The translations under genes were made by a program, and so were the position numbers. A stretch of DNA of 64,000 nucleotides. Origin: an uncultured Pseudomonadota bacterium (lineage in GTDB: Bacteria > Pseudomonadota > Alphaproteobacteria > UBA9219). The notes under the pieces are model-generated. The model saw only the letters and a program-made list of their open reading frames with translations. It was not told the origin of the DNA and searched no databases. Location: the NCBI GenBank assembly GCA_903869345.1, contig CAIPYM010000075.1, forward strand, positions 1-64,000. Direction: 5' to 3'. Below, in pieces: positions 39,004-48,473 of this stretch; positions within the stretch are counted from its first letter, which is position 1, and the number at the start of each line of letters is the position of its first letter.

Positions 39004-40175
39004 AGCAACGCAAGATCATCCCGGTGGATCAGTTCTTCCGCCCCCGTGTACCCCAGGAGGGATTCAAATTCGTCGCTGCGGCGGCCTACGATTCGCTTGG
39101 CGTCGTCGCTGCCGTAGGCGATAAGCCCCCGCGCAATCTCGTTGCCTTGGGCCGTGACGACCCGCACGGCATCGCCCCGACTGAATTCACCCACGACCGA
39201 GGTCACACCGACGGGGAGGAGGCTCTTGCCGTTGTCCAGGGCCTGCACCGCGCCCGCGTCGATCCGCAAACTCCCCCGTGGGTTCAGACTTCCGGCGATC
39301 CAGATTTTCCGCGCGGCGACGGGGGAAACACTCGGGAGGAACCACGTGCAGGGTTTACCTTGGGCGAGGTGAGCCAAGGGATGCGGGATATCCCCGCGCG
39401 TGATGGCCATGGTGCATCCCGCCTTGAGAGCGATTCGTGCGGCTTCCAATTTCGTGACCATGCCGCCCGATGAAAACACCGAAGCTGATTCGCCCGCCAT
39501 GGCCATAATCTCGGGCGTCATGGCAAAAACCTCGGGAACGAGTGTGGCCTTGGGGTCAATCCGAGGGTTGGCGGTAAAAAGGCCGTCAATGTCCGACAGC
39601 AGCACCAGGCAATCCGCTTCCACCATCGCGGCGACGCGGGCGGCCAGACGGTCGTTGTCCCCGAAACGTCGCATGGGAGTTGTGACCGTGTCATTTTCGT
39701 TGATGACGGGAATGACGTTGAAACCCAAAAGGTTGCGCAGTGTGGCGCGAACGTTGAGGTAGGATTTCCACTCTTCGGTATCGAAGGGCGTGAGCAGCAC
39801 CTGGGCCCCGCCGAGGCTGTGCCGGGCGAGTTCCTCTTGGTAGGCGTGCGCAAGGCGCACCTGGCCGCAGGCGGCGGACGCTTGACGTTCTTCCAGGCGG
39901 AGGGGGCCTTGCGGAAGGCCGAGAACGCGCCGCCCCAGCGCGATCGCGCCGGACGAGACGATCAAAATCTGTTGCCCGTTGGCGCGGCACGCGACCACGT
40001 CCTCCAGCACCGTGCGGAGCCAGGTTTGGCGAATCTCGTTGCGCTCGCCGTCAATCAGGAGGGCCGAGCCGATCTTGATGACCACGCGTTTGGCCGTCGT
40101 GAACGGGTTCACGGGCCGAGGGGCCATCGCCGAATCGTGAGGCAAGGGGGACGAGGGGTGAGACATGCGCGGCAC
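39000..40175 (-). CDS. proB: Glutamate 5-kinase with PUA domain
   Basis: RVVIKIGSALLIDGERNEIR, IVSSGAIALGRRVLG, INENDTVTT, FGDNDRLAARVA; C-terminal PUA-like segment. Confidence 0.95.
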   Translation of the reverse strand: MPRMSHPSSPLPHDSAMAPRPVNPFTTAKRVVIKIGSALLIDGERNEIRQTWLRTVLEDVVACRANGQQILIVSSGAIALGRRVLGLPQGPLRLEERQASAACGQVRLAHAYQEELARHSLGGAQVLLTPFDTEEWKSYLNVRATLRNLLGFNVIPVINENDTVTTPMRRFGDNDRLAARVAAMVEADCLVLLSDIDGLFTANPRIDPKATLVPEVFAMTPEIMAMAGESASVFSSGGMVTKLEAARIALKAGCTMAITRGDIPHPLAHLAQGKPCTWFLPSVSPVAARKIWIAGSLNPRGSLRIDAGAVQALDNGKSLLPVGVTSVVGEFSRGDAVRVVTAQGNEIARGLIAYGSDDAKRIVGRRSDEFESLLGYTGAEELIHRDDLALL

Positions 40176-40250
40176 CCTACCTCAGGGCGCGGCGTTGCGC
40201 CACAACCGGGACAGCCTGGGAGGGCGCCTGAATCCACGAGGAGAGAAGGA

Positions 40251-40703
40251 TCAAAACCACTTGAATCCGTGAGCAATAAGTCCCGCGAGAATCAAAAACC
40301 CGCCGACAAACAAGCTCAGCAACAAACGCATATCGCGCATCAGCGAATCAAATCGTCTGTCCACGGAATCAAACTGCTTGTCCACGGAACCAAACCGTCT
40401 ATCCATCTCATCCCGGAGAACGTCGAACTGTTTATCCACGGAATCAAATCGTTTGTCCACAGAATCAAATCGCCTGTTCACGTCGTCCCGGAAAACACCG
40501 AGGGCGCGTTCGGTCGCTTCGGTCGTGGCTTCCAGGCGGGCAACGCGCGTCTCCACGCCCCCTTCCCACTTGGCGGGGCCTGTCAGGGGCGGTTCGTGAG
40601 AAGAGATCCCGGTGGTCGGACCTGGGGGCATGACAGGACCCTGCACGACTCCTCGCTTTCGGGGGGCCGTGGGGTGGTAGGCGCGGGCGGACGGTGTGCT
40701 CAT
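40251..40703 (-). CDS. Coiled-coil protein with RFDSVDK repeats and C-terminal TM helix
   Basis: RRFDSVDKRFDSVDKQFDVLRDEMDRRFGSVDKQFDSVDRRFDSLMRDMRLLLSLFVGGFLILAGLIA. Confidence 0.6.
   Translation of the reverse strand: MSTPSARAYHPTAPRKRGVVQGPVMPPGPTTGISSHEPPLTGPAKWEGGVETRVARLEATTEATERALGVFRDDVNRRFDSVDKRFDSVDKQFDVLRDEMDRRFGSVDKQFDSVDRRFDSLMRDMRLLLSLFVGGFLILAGLIAHGFKWF
40341..40485. repeat. Degenerate 21-bp tandem repeats (coding)
   Basis: Repeated TCCACGGAATCAAATCGTTTG-like units encoding 7-aa repeats. Confidence 0.7.
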
Positions 40704-41028
40704 GTAACCTCACTGGACGCCCTTATTCTCTCATGCACCCCCCTCGTGGTGCAAGATTTTTGCGACCAGCAAGGAGAGACCCGGCGCAGGTTCCGAGCGA
40801 GGGGCATGAGGCCTTGGTTTTTGACTGTCCAAACAGGGGGAAAAGACGGCCTTTTCACACAATCCTTAATCAAACCTTGATGCTGGACAAAAACGGGGCT
40901 TCTTTGAGGCAACAAGGAGGCAAACGAAGGAAATTATCCTTATCTATCAAGCCATTAATCTTTTTGCCTCTTTCTTGAGCAATCACGTCCGAAGCCTTGT
41001 TTTTCGCCCTCTTAAGGGGGGGATCGGC

Positions 41029-41066
41029 TTTTTCCCCACAGACTTATCCACAGATTCCGGGGATAA
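41029..41066. promoter_or_regulatory. Cluster of DnaA-box-like sequences
   Basis: Perfect TTATCCACA at 41044-41052; degenerate tttttccccaca (41029-41040) and ccggggataa (41057-41066). Confidence 0.5.
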
Positions 41067-41159
41067 GACCGAGGGAGCCCTTAACAGCCTGTGAAGGTGA
41101 GGAAAAACGTCCCGAACCGGGGAAGGGAGGGAGTGAATCAGGCTTTGAACGACACGTCC

Positions 41160-42005
41160 TTACTTTCCCCGAGGGGAGCGTTGGACAAGAAGCCCGCCGA
41201 CGATGGCCCGATGGCACCGGGCCGCAATGTCCTTGCGGTGGGGACAGGCAGACGCCGTAAAGGGGGGATGGAAAACGACCTCAACGCCGAGTCCTTCCCC
41301 TCGGAAGACCTTCCAGAGGTGCGGCAAAAACGTCATGTCGCCGTACCACGCATAGCGGTGCCGCCACGCCCGCCCGACGGGAAGTCCCGCCACGTGCGTG
41401 CAGGTGAGCGTGATCGGTTGAACCGTCAGGGGGTGTTCGTCGGTTGTTGAATCGCTAACAGCGGCCAGAAGGCTGCTTTTCAGAGGGAGGACGCTCCGTC
41501 CGTCCGTGGAGGTGCCTTCCGCGAACAAAACGAGGTTTTGCCCTCGGCCCAGTGCACGGCGAACCGCCTCGTACCCCACGCGGGCTTTCACCGTGCGGCG
41601 CTCAATAAAAACCGAATTTTGCAAACGGGCCAACAGGCCGAACAAGGGCCAGGACGCGATCTCACTTTTGGCCACGAACGCGGTTTCCAAAACCGTCGCC
41701 AAAACGGGCACGTCCAGGTACGAAAGATGGTTGGCGACAAACAAGGTTGGGCGCGAGGGAGATGGCTCCCCGCGCGTCCGGACGTCAATGCCTATCAGAC
41801 GTGTGAACGCGCGATGAAACAGACGCACGACGAGGAAAGGCCGATTCCGCCCAACAACACGCCAGACGATGTGAAGGGGCACAAGGACCACGAGCAACCC
41901 TACAAACGCCAAAACGCGCATGACGCCACGTGCCGTGGCCAAGGCTTCAGCCAGACGAAACGGTTGCGTGGAGGGTGCAGCGGGGGAAGGACGCTGCGCG
42001 GTCAT
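41160..42005 (-). CDS. Lysophospholipid acyltransferase (PlsC-like)
   Basis: LFVANHLSYLDVPVLATV, FVAKSEIASWPLFGLLARLQNSVFIERR, LVLFAEGTSTDGRSVLPLKSSL. Confidence 0.92.
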   Translation of the reverse strand: MTAQRPSPAAPSTQPFRLAEALATARGVMRVLAFVGLLVVLVPLHIVWRVVGRNRPFLVVRLFHRAFTRLIGIDVRTRGEPSPSRPTLFVANHLSYLDVPVLATVLETAFVAKSEIASWPLFGLLARLQNSVFIERRTVKARVGYEAVRRALGRGQNLVLFAEGTSTDGRSVLPLKSSLLAAVSDSTTDEHPLTVQPITLTCTHVAGLPVGRAWRHRYAWYGDMTFLPHLWKVFRGEGLGVEVVFHPPFTASACPHRKDIAARCHRAIVGGLLVQRSPRGK

Positions 42006-42322
42006 ACGGCCATGCGCGAAATTTCTTGGTAGGCCGTGATCATCTTGTCCCGAAGACCAATCAGGGTTTGCAGCATCAACTCGGCTTTGTTGGTCGCCAT
42101 CACAACTTCTTCAAGACTCGCCTTTCCGAGGGCTCCTGCCGCTGCGACGGACTCCCCTTGTTTCACCGCTCCCACCGTGTCCGTTAAAAACCCCTTGAGG
42201 GTTTCCATGAATCCGCCCGTGCCGCCGATCTCGGACGCAGCCGCGGCCCCGTCCTCGGACGCAAGCCCACTGACGGAAGCTTGGCGGTAGGCGGCCAGGG
42301 CACTTGAAACATCCGAAATCAT
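42002..42322 (-). CDS. fliE: Flagellar hook-basal body complex protein FliE
   Basis: VVMATNKAELMLQTLIGLRDKMITAYQEISRMAV; adjacent to flgC and flgB. Confidence 0.92.
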   Translation of the reverse strand: MISDVSSALAAYRQASVSGLASEDGAAAASEIGGTGGFMETLKGFLTDTVGAVKQGESVAAAGALGKASLEEVVMATNKAELMLQTLIGLRDKMITAYQEISRMAV

Positions 42323-42351
42323 CGTGGGGTCTCCCCTTGATCGTTCGTTGC

Positions 42352-42786
42352 TTAATTGCTGTGCAGCATGTCGAGTGTCTTCACCAGCATGGTCCGCGAG
42401 GCATCAATGACCTCCAGGTCCGCCATGTAGCTGCGGTTCGCCTCGCGCATGTCCATGGCTTCCAGGATGGGATGTACGTTAGGGGTGAGCACGTACCCCT
42501 CTTTGTCGGCGGCCGGGTGCCCTGGCTCAAACTTTTTGATGAAGGAGCTCGTGTCCGTCACAATCTTGGACACGACAACCTTGTTAGCCCCGAGCGCCGC
42601 ATCGAAGACATTCTTGAACGCGACGAGCTTGCGTTGGTAGGGCCTTTCGGTGGGCTTGGTGGGTGTTGTTGAGGCGTTGGAAATGTTTTCGGCAATCGTC
42701 TTCATGCGCAAGGTCTGAGCCTGCGAGCCCGCGAAGCCCACGCCCATGACGCCCAGAAGGTTCGGCGATAACGATGATGAAGCCAT
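42352..42786 (-). CDS. flgC: Flagellar basal-body rod protein FlgC
   Basis: GFAGSQAQTLRMKTIAENISNASTT; VHPILEAMDMREANRSYMADLEVIDASRTMLVKTLDML. Confidence 0.95.
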   Translation of the reverse strand: MASSSLSPNLLGVMGVGFAGSQAQTLRMKTIAENISNASTTPTKPTERPYQRKLVAFKNVFDAALGANKVVVSKIVTDTSSFIKKFEPGHPAADKEGYVLTPNVHPILEAMDMREANRSYMADLEVIDASRTMLVKTLDMLHSN

Positions 42787-42811
42787 GTCGTTCTACCCCG
42801 CGTTCGTCGGC

Positions 42812-43204
42812 CTATTTCGAGCCGAGGACCGTGCGCCAAAAGCCCCCGAATTTTTTCATCATGCCGAGGATTTCCTGGTATTCGAGGGAGGTTTTGGAGA
42901 CCTCCATCAACTGGTGCTCAACATCCACGGACGTGCCCGAGAGCACGGTCTCTGAACCCGCCGCTTTGCGGACCGCAACACCGCCTGCCATGGACGCGGG
43001 TACGATGTGCCGGGGGTTGGTGACGCGCATCCCCGCGCTTGTTTCCTGCAACGCTTGTGCGAAGGAAAACGGCACAACGTCCCGCGCCTTGTACCCCGGC
43101 GTGTTGGCATTGCTGACGTTCTCGGCCAGCACGCGCTGCCGCTGGGCCAGGTAGCCCATTTTGGCTTTGAGCAGGCTGGTCAGCCCTGAATCGACAAAAC
43201 TCAT
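42812..43204 (-). CDS. flgB: Flagellar basal-body rod protein FlgB
   Basis: LLKAKMGYLAQRQRVLAENVSNANTPGYKARDVVPFSF. Confidence 0.95.
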   Translation of the reverse strand: MSFVDSGLTSLLKAKMGYLAQRQRVLAENVSNANTPGYKARDVVPFSFAQALQETSAGMRVTNPRHIVPASMAGGVAVRKAAGSETVLSGTSVDVEHQLMEVSKTSLEYQEILGMMKKFGGFWRTVLGSK

Positions 43205-43380
43205 GGACCCCTCGATGATTCGCCCCTCCGTTCTAGCACACTCGGGAGGGGGTTCACAAAAGGGGGGCGTTCCGTCAGAGCTTTTCAACGCTCTCAGAAG
43301 ATGGGAGGATCCCTTCCGTTGCGCCGTCGGGCAAAACAACTCGGACAACCCACCCCCATTAACCACAATCGAAACGATCC

Positions 43381-43395
43381 TTAAGTGTCCGTTAA
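43381..43395. promoter_or_regulatory. CtrA-type box TTAA-N7-TTAA upstream of flgB
   Basis: TTAA-GTGTCCG-TTAA exact. Confidence 0.6.
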
Positions 43396-43556
43396 TCGAT
43401 TTTAAAAGGCCAAGGAGTGTGTTTTAAGGATGCATGCGCTAAAAAAACACCTAGCTGCAACTGTGTCAGATAGCGCGCAGTGATCGTTAGGATGCGTTTA
43501 AAGAGCCTTTTAAGATGTGAGTCTAGCCCATAAACGGATGGTGGCCTTTTTGAGGG

Positions 43557-43635
43557 GGTGACTCCCTCTTGAGGGAGAGGGAATCCCGCCGTGCCCCCCG
43601 CAATTCTTGTGCCCGAAAAGGGATGGTCATTTTAT
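43557..43635. repeat. Dispersed repeat, family 3
   Basis: ccctcttgagggagagggaatcccgccgtgccccccgcaattcttgtgcccgaaaagggatgg; similar to 37307-37382. Confidence 0.6.
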
Positions 43636-44636
43636 TGAGGTCCACCCATACGTTCACAGCGGATTTGACAGCTTGTGGGCCTCCCTCCCCTCCCCATGTT
43701 GTGAGAGGGAGCCTGAACAGGTGAGAGGAGTAAGCCTCTGTGATGAGCCCTGAAAATCTCCCAAAGCTTTTCGAGCTGTTCGGCGGCGGAGCATGAGGGC
43801 GCATCAGCCTGTTGAATCTCGGGATGAGTAATCCTGTGAATCTTGAGATGATTAATCCTCCGTTGCTGGTCGTCAGCTGGGTCTATACTTAGCCCGTAGC
43901 GGCCCACAGTAGCTAGGAGGAACCTAGACATCTCTTCACGTTTCAGCAAATCCGGCAAAAAAGGCGATTCACAAAGGGCCTGCACAGCGTCGGCCCAAGC
44001 CGTAATAAGCTCTGATTGATTATGCAGGAGTTGTAATATCATTTCGTTATTGTAACAACACATCTTAGAAAAAGCGTTTGCGCAGAGATCCGCCGCCAAA
44101 CGTACATTCCCCGCACGTGATTTCTGTAATAAATTGAAAAGCCTTGCATCCTCCAAACCGTAGACCATCTTGAACAGTTCGGCAACATCACACGCCCCCC
44201 CTGATTCTGAATTACGCGAAATTCTTGCATCCTCTTTCCCTACGACAAAAAACGTGGTGGGAATTGACACACAGATGGAGGATGGCTCGCCTGTTCGTAT
44301 TATCTCCCAAAGTTGTTCAGGGGTGGCCTTTATCGTATCCTCTTTTGAAAAGGCTGGGGGACACCTCCAAACATCAAAGGCGTTATCCCTCAGACAATTT
44401 GCCTCTTGCGCGTTCGCACTGTTTGGGAAAAGCCCAAAAAAAGATGCGATCTGGGCTTGAGAAAGAGCAAATTTAGCCGGAAATAACCTCAGAACATGAA
44501 CAGCTTTGCCTATTACTAACTCCCGCTCTTCTGATCCTTGTAGAGCGCTGTTGGCCTCCCCAAACCACCATCCAAGTTGAAAGGCCGCAGGACTAACGGT
44601 TTGCTGTGTTATCCGGCCTGACCCTAAATCGCTCAT
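43632..44636 (-). CDS. Hypothetical protein of unknown family
   Basis: Long ORF (about 335 aa) of lower GC than surroundings; no motif recognised. Confidence 0.5.
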   Translation of the reverse strand: MSDLGSGRITQQTVSPAAFQLGWWFGEANSALQGSEERELVIGKAVHVLRLFPAKFALSQAQIASFFGLFPNSANAQEANCLRDNAFDVWRCPPAFSKEDTIKATPEQLWEIIRTGEPSSICVSIPTTFFVVGKEDARISRNSESGGACDVAELFKMVYGLEDARLFNLLQKSRAGNVRLAADLCANAFSKMCCYNNEMILQLLHNQSELITAWADAVQALCESPFLPDLLKREEMSRFLLATVGRYGLSIDPADDQQRRINHLKIHRITHPEIQQADAPSCSAAEQLEKLWEIFRAHHRGLLLSPVQAPSHNMGRGGRPTSCQIRCERMGGPQ

Positions 44637-44821
44637 GTGTCTTTCTCCAGCACGTCTCAAAAGCTTTCAAGACAAGCCCTGTTTCGAATCCCTATTGATT
44701 CAAAAGGATTCCACACTATTCTACACCTTGCTCGGCCATGGAAAAATACTTTCGGAAGCGGCCAGGCGTCAGAAACCCGAAAACGGCAGAATCCCAACGT
44801 GCGGCAGGACTCCCGATTCCC

Positions 44822-45679
44822 TCACGGGAGAGAGGTGTTGAGGGGAACGGGACAGCCATGAGCCACGATCCGGGCCAGGGTTTCAAACTCAGCGATGCTC
44901 AGGGTCTCGGCGCGGCGGGAGGGGTCGAGGCCCGCAGCCCGTGCAAGGCTTTCGCCACCCAGCGGTTTGAGACTCGCGCGGAGCATCTTTCGCCGTTGCC
45001 CAAACGCAGCGGCGGTCACACGCTCCAGAACGGGCAAGGCGACGTCCGTGGGCCTTGCGGGACGCGGCACCAAGCGCACAACCGCCGAGTCCACCTTGGG
45101 CGGCGGAGTAAACGCCCCCGCCGGAACACGCAAGACGCGCCGGGTCGCGCACACCGCTTGCGCCAGAACGCTCAGCCGACCGTAGCCCTCGTCGCCGGGC
45201 TCTGCGGTGAGCCGCTCCGCCACTTCAGCCTGCAGCATGATCGTGAGGCTTTCCCACGCGGGCATTTGCCGCAGCCATCCGATCAGAAGCGGCGTCCCGA
45301 CGTTGTAAGGCAGGTTAGCGACCACCGCGCGAGGACCAGGGGCCGTCAACGCCAACGCATCCTGCCGCAGCGCGTCGCCCTCCAGCAGAGTCAATCGCCC
45401 CTCGGCGGCCTCCACCAGGGGCCCCAAGGCTTCCACGCACCGACGGTCCTTTTCCACCGCGACGACTCGTGCGATCGCGTCCCGCTCGAGCAGCGCACGC
45501 GTGAGCCCTCCGGGGCCTGGCCCCACCTCCAGAACCACGCAACCTTCCAAGGGTCCGGCCGCCGCCGCAATCGCACGTGTCAGCGAAGGGTCGAGCAGAA
45601 AATGCTGCCCCAACCCCTTGCGGGCCGCCAAGCCGTACCGGGCGATCACCTCGCGCAGGGGGGGAAGGGAAAGATTCAT
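44822..45679 (-). CDS. rsmA: 16S rRNA (adenine(1518)-N(6)/adenine(1519)-N(6))-dimethyltransferase
   Basis: GLGQHFLLDPSLTRAI, VLEVGPGPGGLTRALL, VANLPYNVGTPLLI, GAFTPPPKVDSAVVRL. Confidence 0.97.
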   Translation of the reverse strand: MNLSLPPLREVIARYGLAARKGLGQHFLLDPSLTRAIAAAAGPLEGCVVLEVGPGPGGLTRALLERDAIARVVAVEKDRRCVEALGPLVEAAEGRLTLLEGDALRQDALALTAPGPRAVVANLPYNVGTPLLIGWLRQMPAWESLTIMLQAEVAERLTAEPGDEGYGRLSVLAQAVCATRRVLRVPAGAFTPPPKVDSAVVRLVPRPARPTDVALPVLERVTAAAFGQRRKMLRASLKPLGGESLARAAGLDPSRRAETLSIAEFETLARIVAHGCPVPLNTSLP

Positions 45680-45732
45680 GGGGGGGCTCTATACTGTGGA
45701 ACGGCACAGATGGTTCTTGGCGTCGCGTCCCT

Positions 45733-45813
45733 CGTCATCCCGACTTTCGTCGGGATCCACTTTCCTCTTGTCACGGAAAACGGCTCTGGGTTCCGGCTTT
45801 CGCCGGAATGACG
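45733..45813. repeat. Composite palindromic repeat, family 1 subtype B
   Basis: cgtcatcccgactttcgtcgggatcc...ggttccggctttcgccggaatgacg. Confidence 0.8.
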
Positions 45814-45873
45814 CGAGGGGAAGGAGGGCTTGCGAAAAAGTTATTTTGTGCCGTTTCGCAGTTAGCCCCTTCG

Positions 45874-46362
45874 TCAGGCGGCGTTCACGGCCGAAACTGG
45901 CGGCGGCAACATCAGGGCACGGTACAGAGCCGCCGCATCCGGAGCCCGCCGAAGCGTCTCTCCGACTGTTTCATCCCGCAGGACGCGTAAAACGCCCGCG
46001 AGGGCGTGCAAATGGTCCGCCCCGGCGTCGCTTGGCGCCAAAAGGAGAAACACGAGGTCCACGGGCCGTCCGTCCGGCGATTCAAAGGCCAAGGGCTTCG
46101 CTAGCTTGGCGACAAGGCCTTGGACCTTGGCAAGGCCGGGCACGCGCCCGTGCGGTAGAGCAATCCCTCGCCCAATGCCCGTCGTGCTGAGCCGTTCCCG
46201 TGCCCACAGGACATCAAAAACGGCATCGGGATCAAGCCCCAACGTTTGGGCAGCCTGGTCCGCCAAGGTCTGCAAAAGCTCTCGCTTGCCGGGAGCCTCC
46301 ACAGCAACCCTGACGCGCCCCGGATCCAGGAGGTCGCGCAAGACCACGGGAGCGCGGCTCAT
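45874..46362 (-). CDS. ptsN: PTS IIA-like nitrogen-regulatory protein PtsN
   Basis: GIGRGIALPHGRVPGLAKV; LVFLLLAPSDAGADHLHALAGVLRVLRD. Confidence 0.93.
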   Translation of the reverse strand: MSRAPVVLRDLLDPGRVRVAVEAPGKRELLQTLADQAAQTLGLDPDAVFDVLWARERLSTTGIGRGIALPHGRVPGLAKVQGLVAKLAKPLAFESPDGRPVDLVFLLLAPSDAGADHLHALAGVLRVLRDETVGETLRRAPDAAALYRALMLPPPVSAVNAA

Positions 46363-46364
46363 CG

Positions 46365-46961
46365 CTAGACCCCCTTCGCAGCGGCGTGCAACGCCAACGG
46401 CGGGTCGATCCAACCGATATGCCCATCGGGACGGCGATAGATCATGTTGAAACCTCCATGAGCTCGGTTTCGGAACATCAACGCGGGCAAATCGCCAAGA
46501 TCAAGCCGCATCACGGCCTCGCTGACCGACAACGATTCAATCGGCGTCGTCATTTCGGCGACGACAACGGGGTTATCCCCCACCTCAGCTTCTTGCTCAC
46601 CTTCCTCGTACCCTTGAAGCACGAACGCCTTGGCCAGCACATCGCTTGACGACTCGAGCGGTTGCTGATGGCGGTCCTGGATCTTGGTCTTGTAGCGGCG
46701 CAACTGGCGCGCCATGCGTTCGGCGGCAATGTCAAACGCCGGGTAAGGCTCGTTCGCGCTGCCGTTGCTCTGCAGGGTGATTCCCCGCCCCGCATGAACG
46801 ACGACATCCGCGCGGAACAGATGGGCCTCCCGCGAGAACGTGATATGGGCCTCCAGGCTTCCGCTGAAGTACTTGCCCACCAGTTCTTCCAGGTGGTCTT
46901 CCACATGCTTGCGAAGGGCGTCGCCCACGCTGATGTGCTTTCCGGTCACCGAAAACTTCAT
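46365..46961 (-). CDS. hpf: Ribosome hibernation promoting factor, long form
   Basis: MKFSVTGKHISVGDALRKHVEDHLEEL; C-terminal domain LSVSEAVMRLDLGDLPALMFRNRAHGGFNMIYRRPDGHIGWIDPP. Confidence 0.95.
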   Translation of the reverse strand: MKFSVTGKHISVGDALRKHVEDHLEELVGKYFSGSLEAHITFSREAHLFRADVVVHAGRGITLQSNGSANEPYPAFDIAAERMARQLRRYKTKIQDRHQQPLESSSDVLAKAFVLQGYEEGEQEAEVGDNPVVVAEMTTPIESLSVSEAVMRLDLGDLPALMFRNRAHGGFNMIYRRPDGHIGWIDPPLALHAAAKGV

Positions 46962-47272
46962 CGTCATCCCTGCCATGAACGTTGGAGGCCATCGAACCCG
47001 CCTTGTGCGGGATTCGATCCGAAAGTTCCAGGGCATCCCTTGCGAACGCCCCAAGGTGGTTCCTCTGAACCGGCTCGGTGGTCCCCCGATCCCCCCCTCT
47101 TGAGGAAAGAACCGAGTCCTTTTTCGCCACGAGCATGTTCTGAGAAGGAGAGGCTAGGCCCCCCGCCCGAGCCCTGTCAAGATGGCGAATGATTCTCGCT
47201 TCAAGTCCGAAAAGAAGATGTAAAAAGGCTTGCCCTGGATCACTAAAAACGATTTTTCTCTTTTGCTTTACA

Positions 47273-47305
47273 TCGCTGAATCTTAGCGACGCTGAATCTG
47301 AGCGA
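47273..47305. promoter_or_regulatory. Tandem imperfect inverted repeats upstream of flgL
   Basis: TCGCTgaatcttAGCGA then cgctgaatctgagcga. Confidence 0.45.
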
Positions 47306-47471
47306 CTATATCCCCCACCAACTCCTCTCCCTGCGTTTTGCCTGTTAGTGTTGAAAAGCCCTGCTTCCCCACGGCTTTGCCTGTCCAAGGGCTTTGGCCC
47401 CAGACTTGCATGTCCCAAGCAGGGGGCTCTATCGCCCTCGCTTTGACATGTCCCCTGTCGCCGGGAGTTCC

Positions 47472-48458
47472 ATGATGTCGCTCGCCATTTCCTCCCTCAG
47501 CAGCCTGCTCAGTTCCATCTCGAATCTCACGACGCAGAAAGGAAACCTCGGTCTGCTCACGGAGCAGCTGCAAACCGGGCGCAAATCAAACAATCTGTCG
47601 GATTACAGCGTAAACGATGCCCGGCAGATGTTGGATCTTTCCTCCAACATTACAAGGCGCCAAGGGTTTCAGACCGTGGCCACGGTGGTGGACTCGCGCC
47701 TTCAAATCTACGACCAAGTCCTCACGGGGATGGAAAGCATTGCGACGCAAGGCATCAGCTCCGCCATGCTCTCGGCCAACCGTGGCACCGACGCCAACAA
47801 CACCCTGGCCGCCAGCCAGATTCAAGGGTACCTCACGCAAATCGAGAGTGACCTCAATCAGAAGCTTGGGGACCGATTCCTCTTTGCGGGCTCACGGTAC
47901 GCCACCTCGCCCGTGAAGAGCCTAACGACACTCCCCGTGCCGCCGACTGAAGTCGCCCCTTACGTCATGACGGACCCCCTCATCCCTCAGTACGATAGCG
48001 AGTACACAGCCCCTGGGGACACCTCCGCCGCGTCGTACGTCAAAGACAGCGTCGCGGTGGACACCACACAAACCATGACGTACGGGATTTCCAGCAACCA
48101 GACGGGATTTCAGCAGCTTATTATGGGGTTTCGATTGGCCTACGCTGCAACGCAGGACCCCGGCCCCCCCTACGCCAACTACGCCAACGACATGGCAACG
48201 GCGAAGGACCTTCTCAGCAAGGGCCTCGCGGCTATTCAAGCCTACCACACGACCGTTTCGTCCCAAAGCGCGTCCCTGCAGGACACCAAAACGCTGCACG
48301 CCAACATCATCAACATTCTGACAAGCCAGGTTCAAGATATTCGGAGCGTTGACGCCACCGAGACAAGCGCTAAGATCACGGCGCTCAAGACTCAACTCGA
48401 AGCCTCGTATTCGGCGACGGGCATCATTCTTAGCCTGAACCTTTCCAAGTACCTCTAG
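47472..48458 (+). CDS. flgL: Flagellar hook-associated protein FlgL (flagellin-like)
   Basis: TTQKGNLGLLTEQLQTGRKSNNLSDYS..., DRFLFAGSRYATSPV, flagellin-like C-terminus IILSLNLSKYL. Confidence 0.85.
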   Translation: MMSLAISSLSSLLSSISNLTTQKGNLGLLTEQLQTGRKSNNLSDYSVNDARQMLDLSSNITRRQGFQTVATVVDSRLQIYDQVLTGMESIATQGISSAMLSANRGTDANNTLAASQIQGYLTQIESDLNQKLGDRFLFAGSRYATSPVKSLTTLPVPPTEVAPYVMTDPLIPQYDSEYTAPGDTSAASYVKDSVAVDTTQTMTYGISSNQTGFQQLIMGFRLAYAATQDPGPPYANYANDMATAKDLLSKGLAAIQAYHTTVSSQSASLQDTKTLHANIINILTSQVQDIRSVDATETSAKITALKTQLEASYSATGIILSLNLSKYL

Positions 48459-48473
48459 CCTGCGTGGTGCTCG

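Noticed and set aside
40341-40485. Regular repeats resembling a CRISPR array
   Set aside because: Contiguous 21-bp units without spacers, in frame with a coiled-coil protein.
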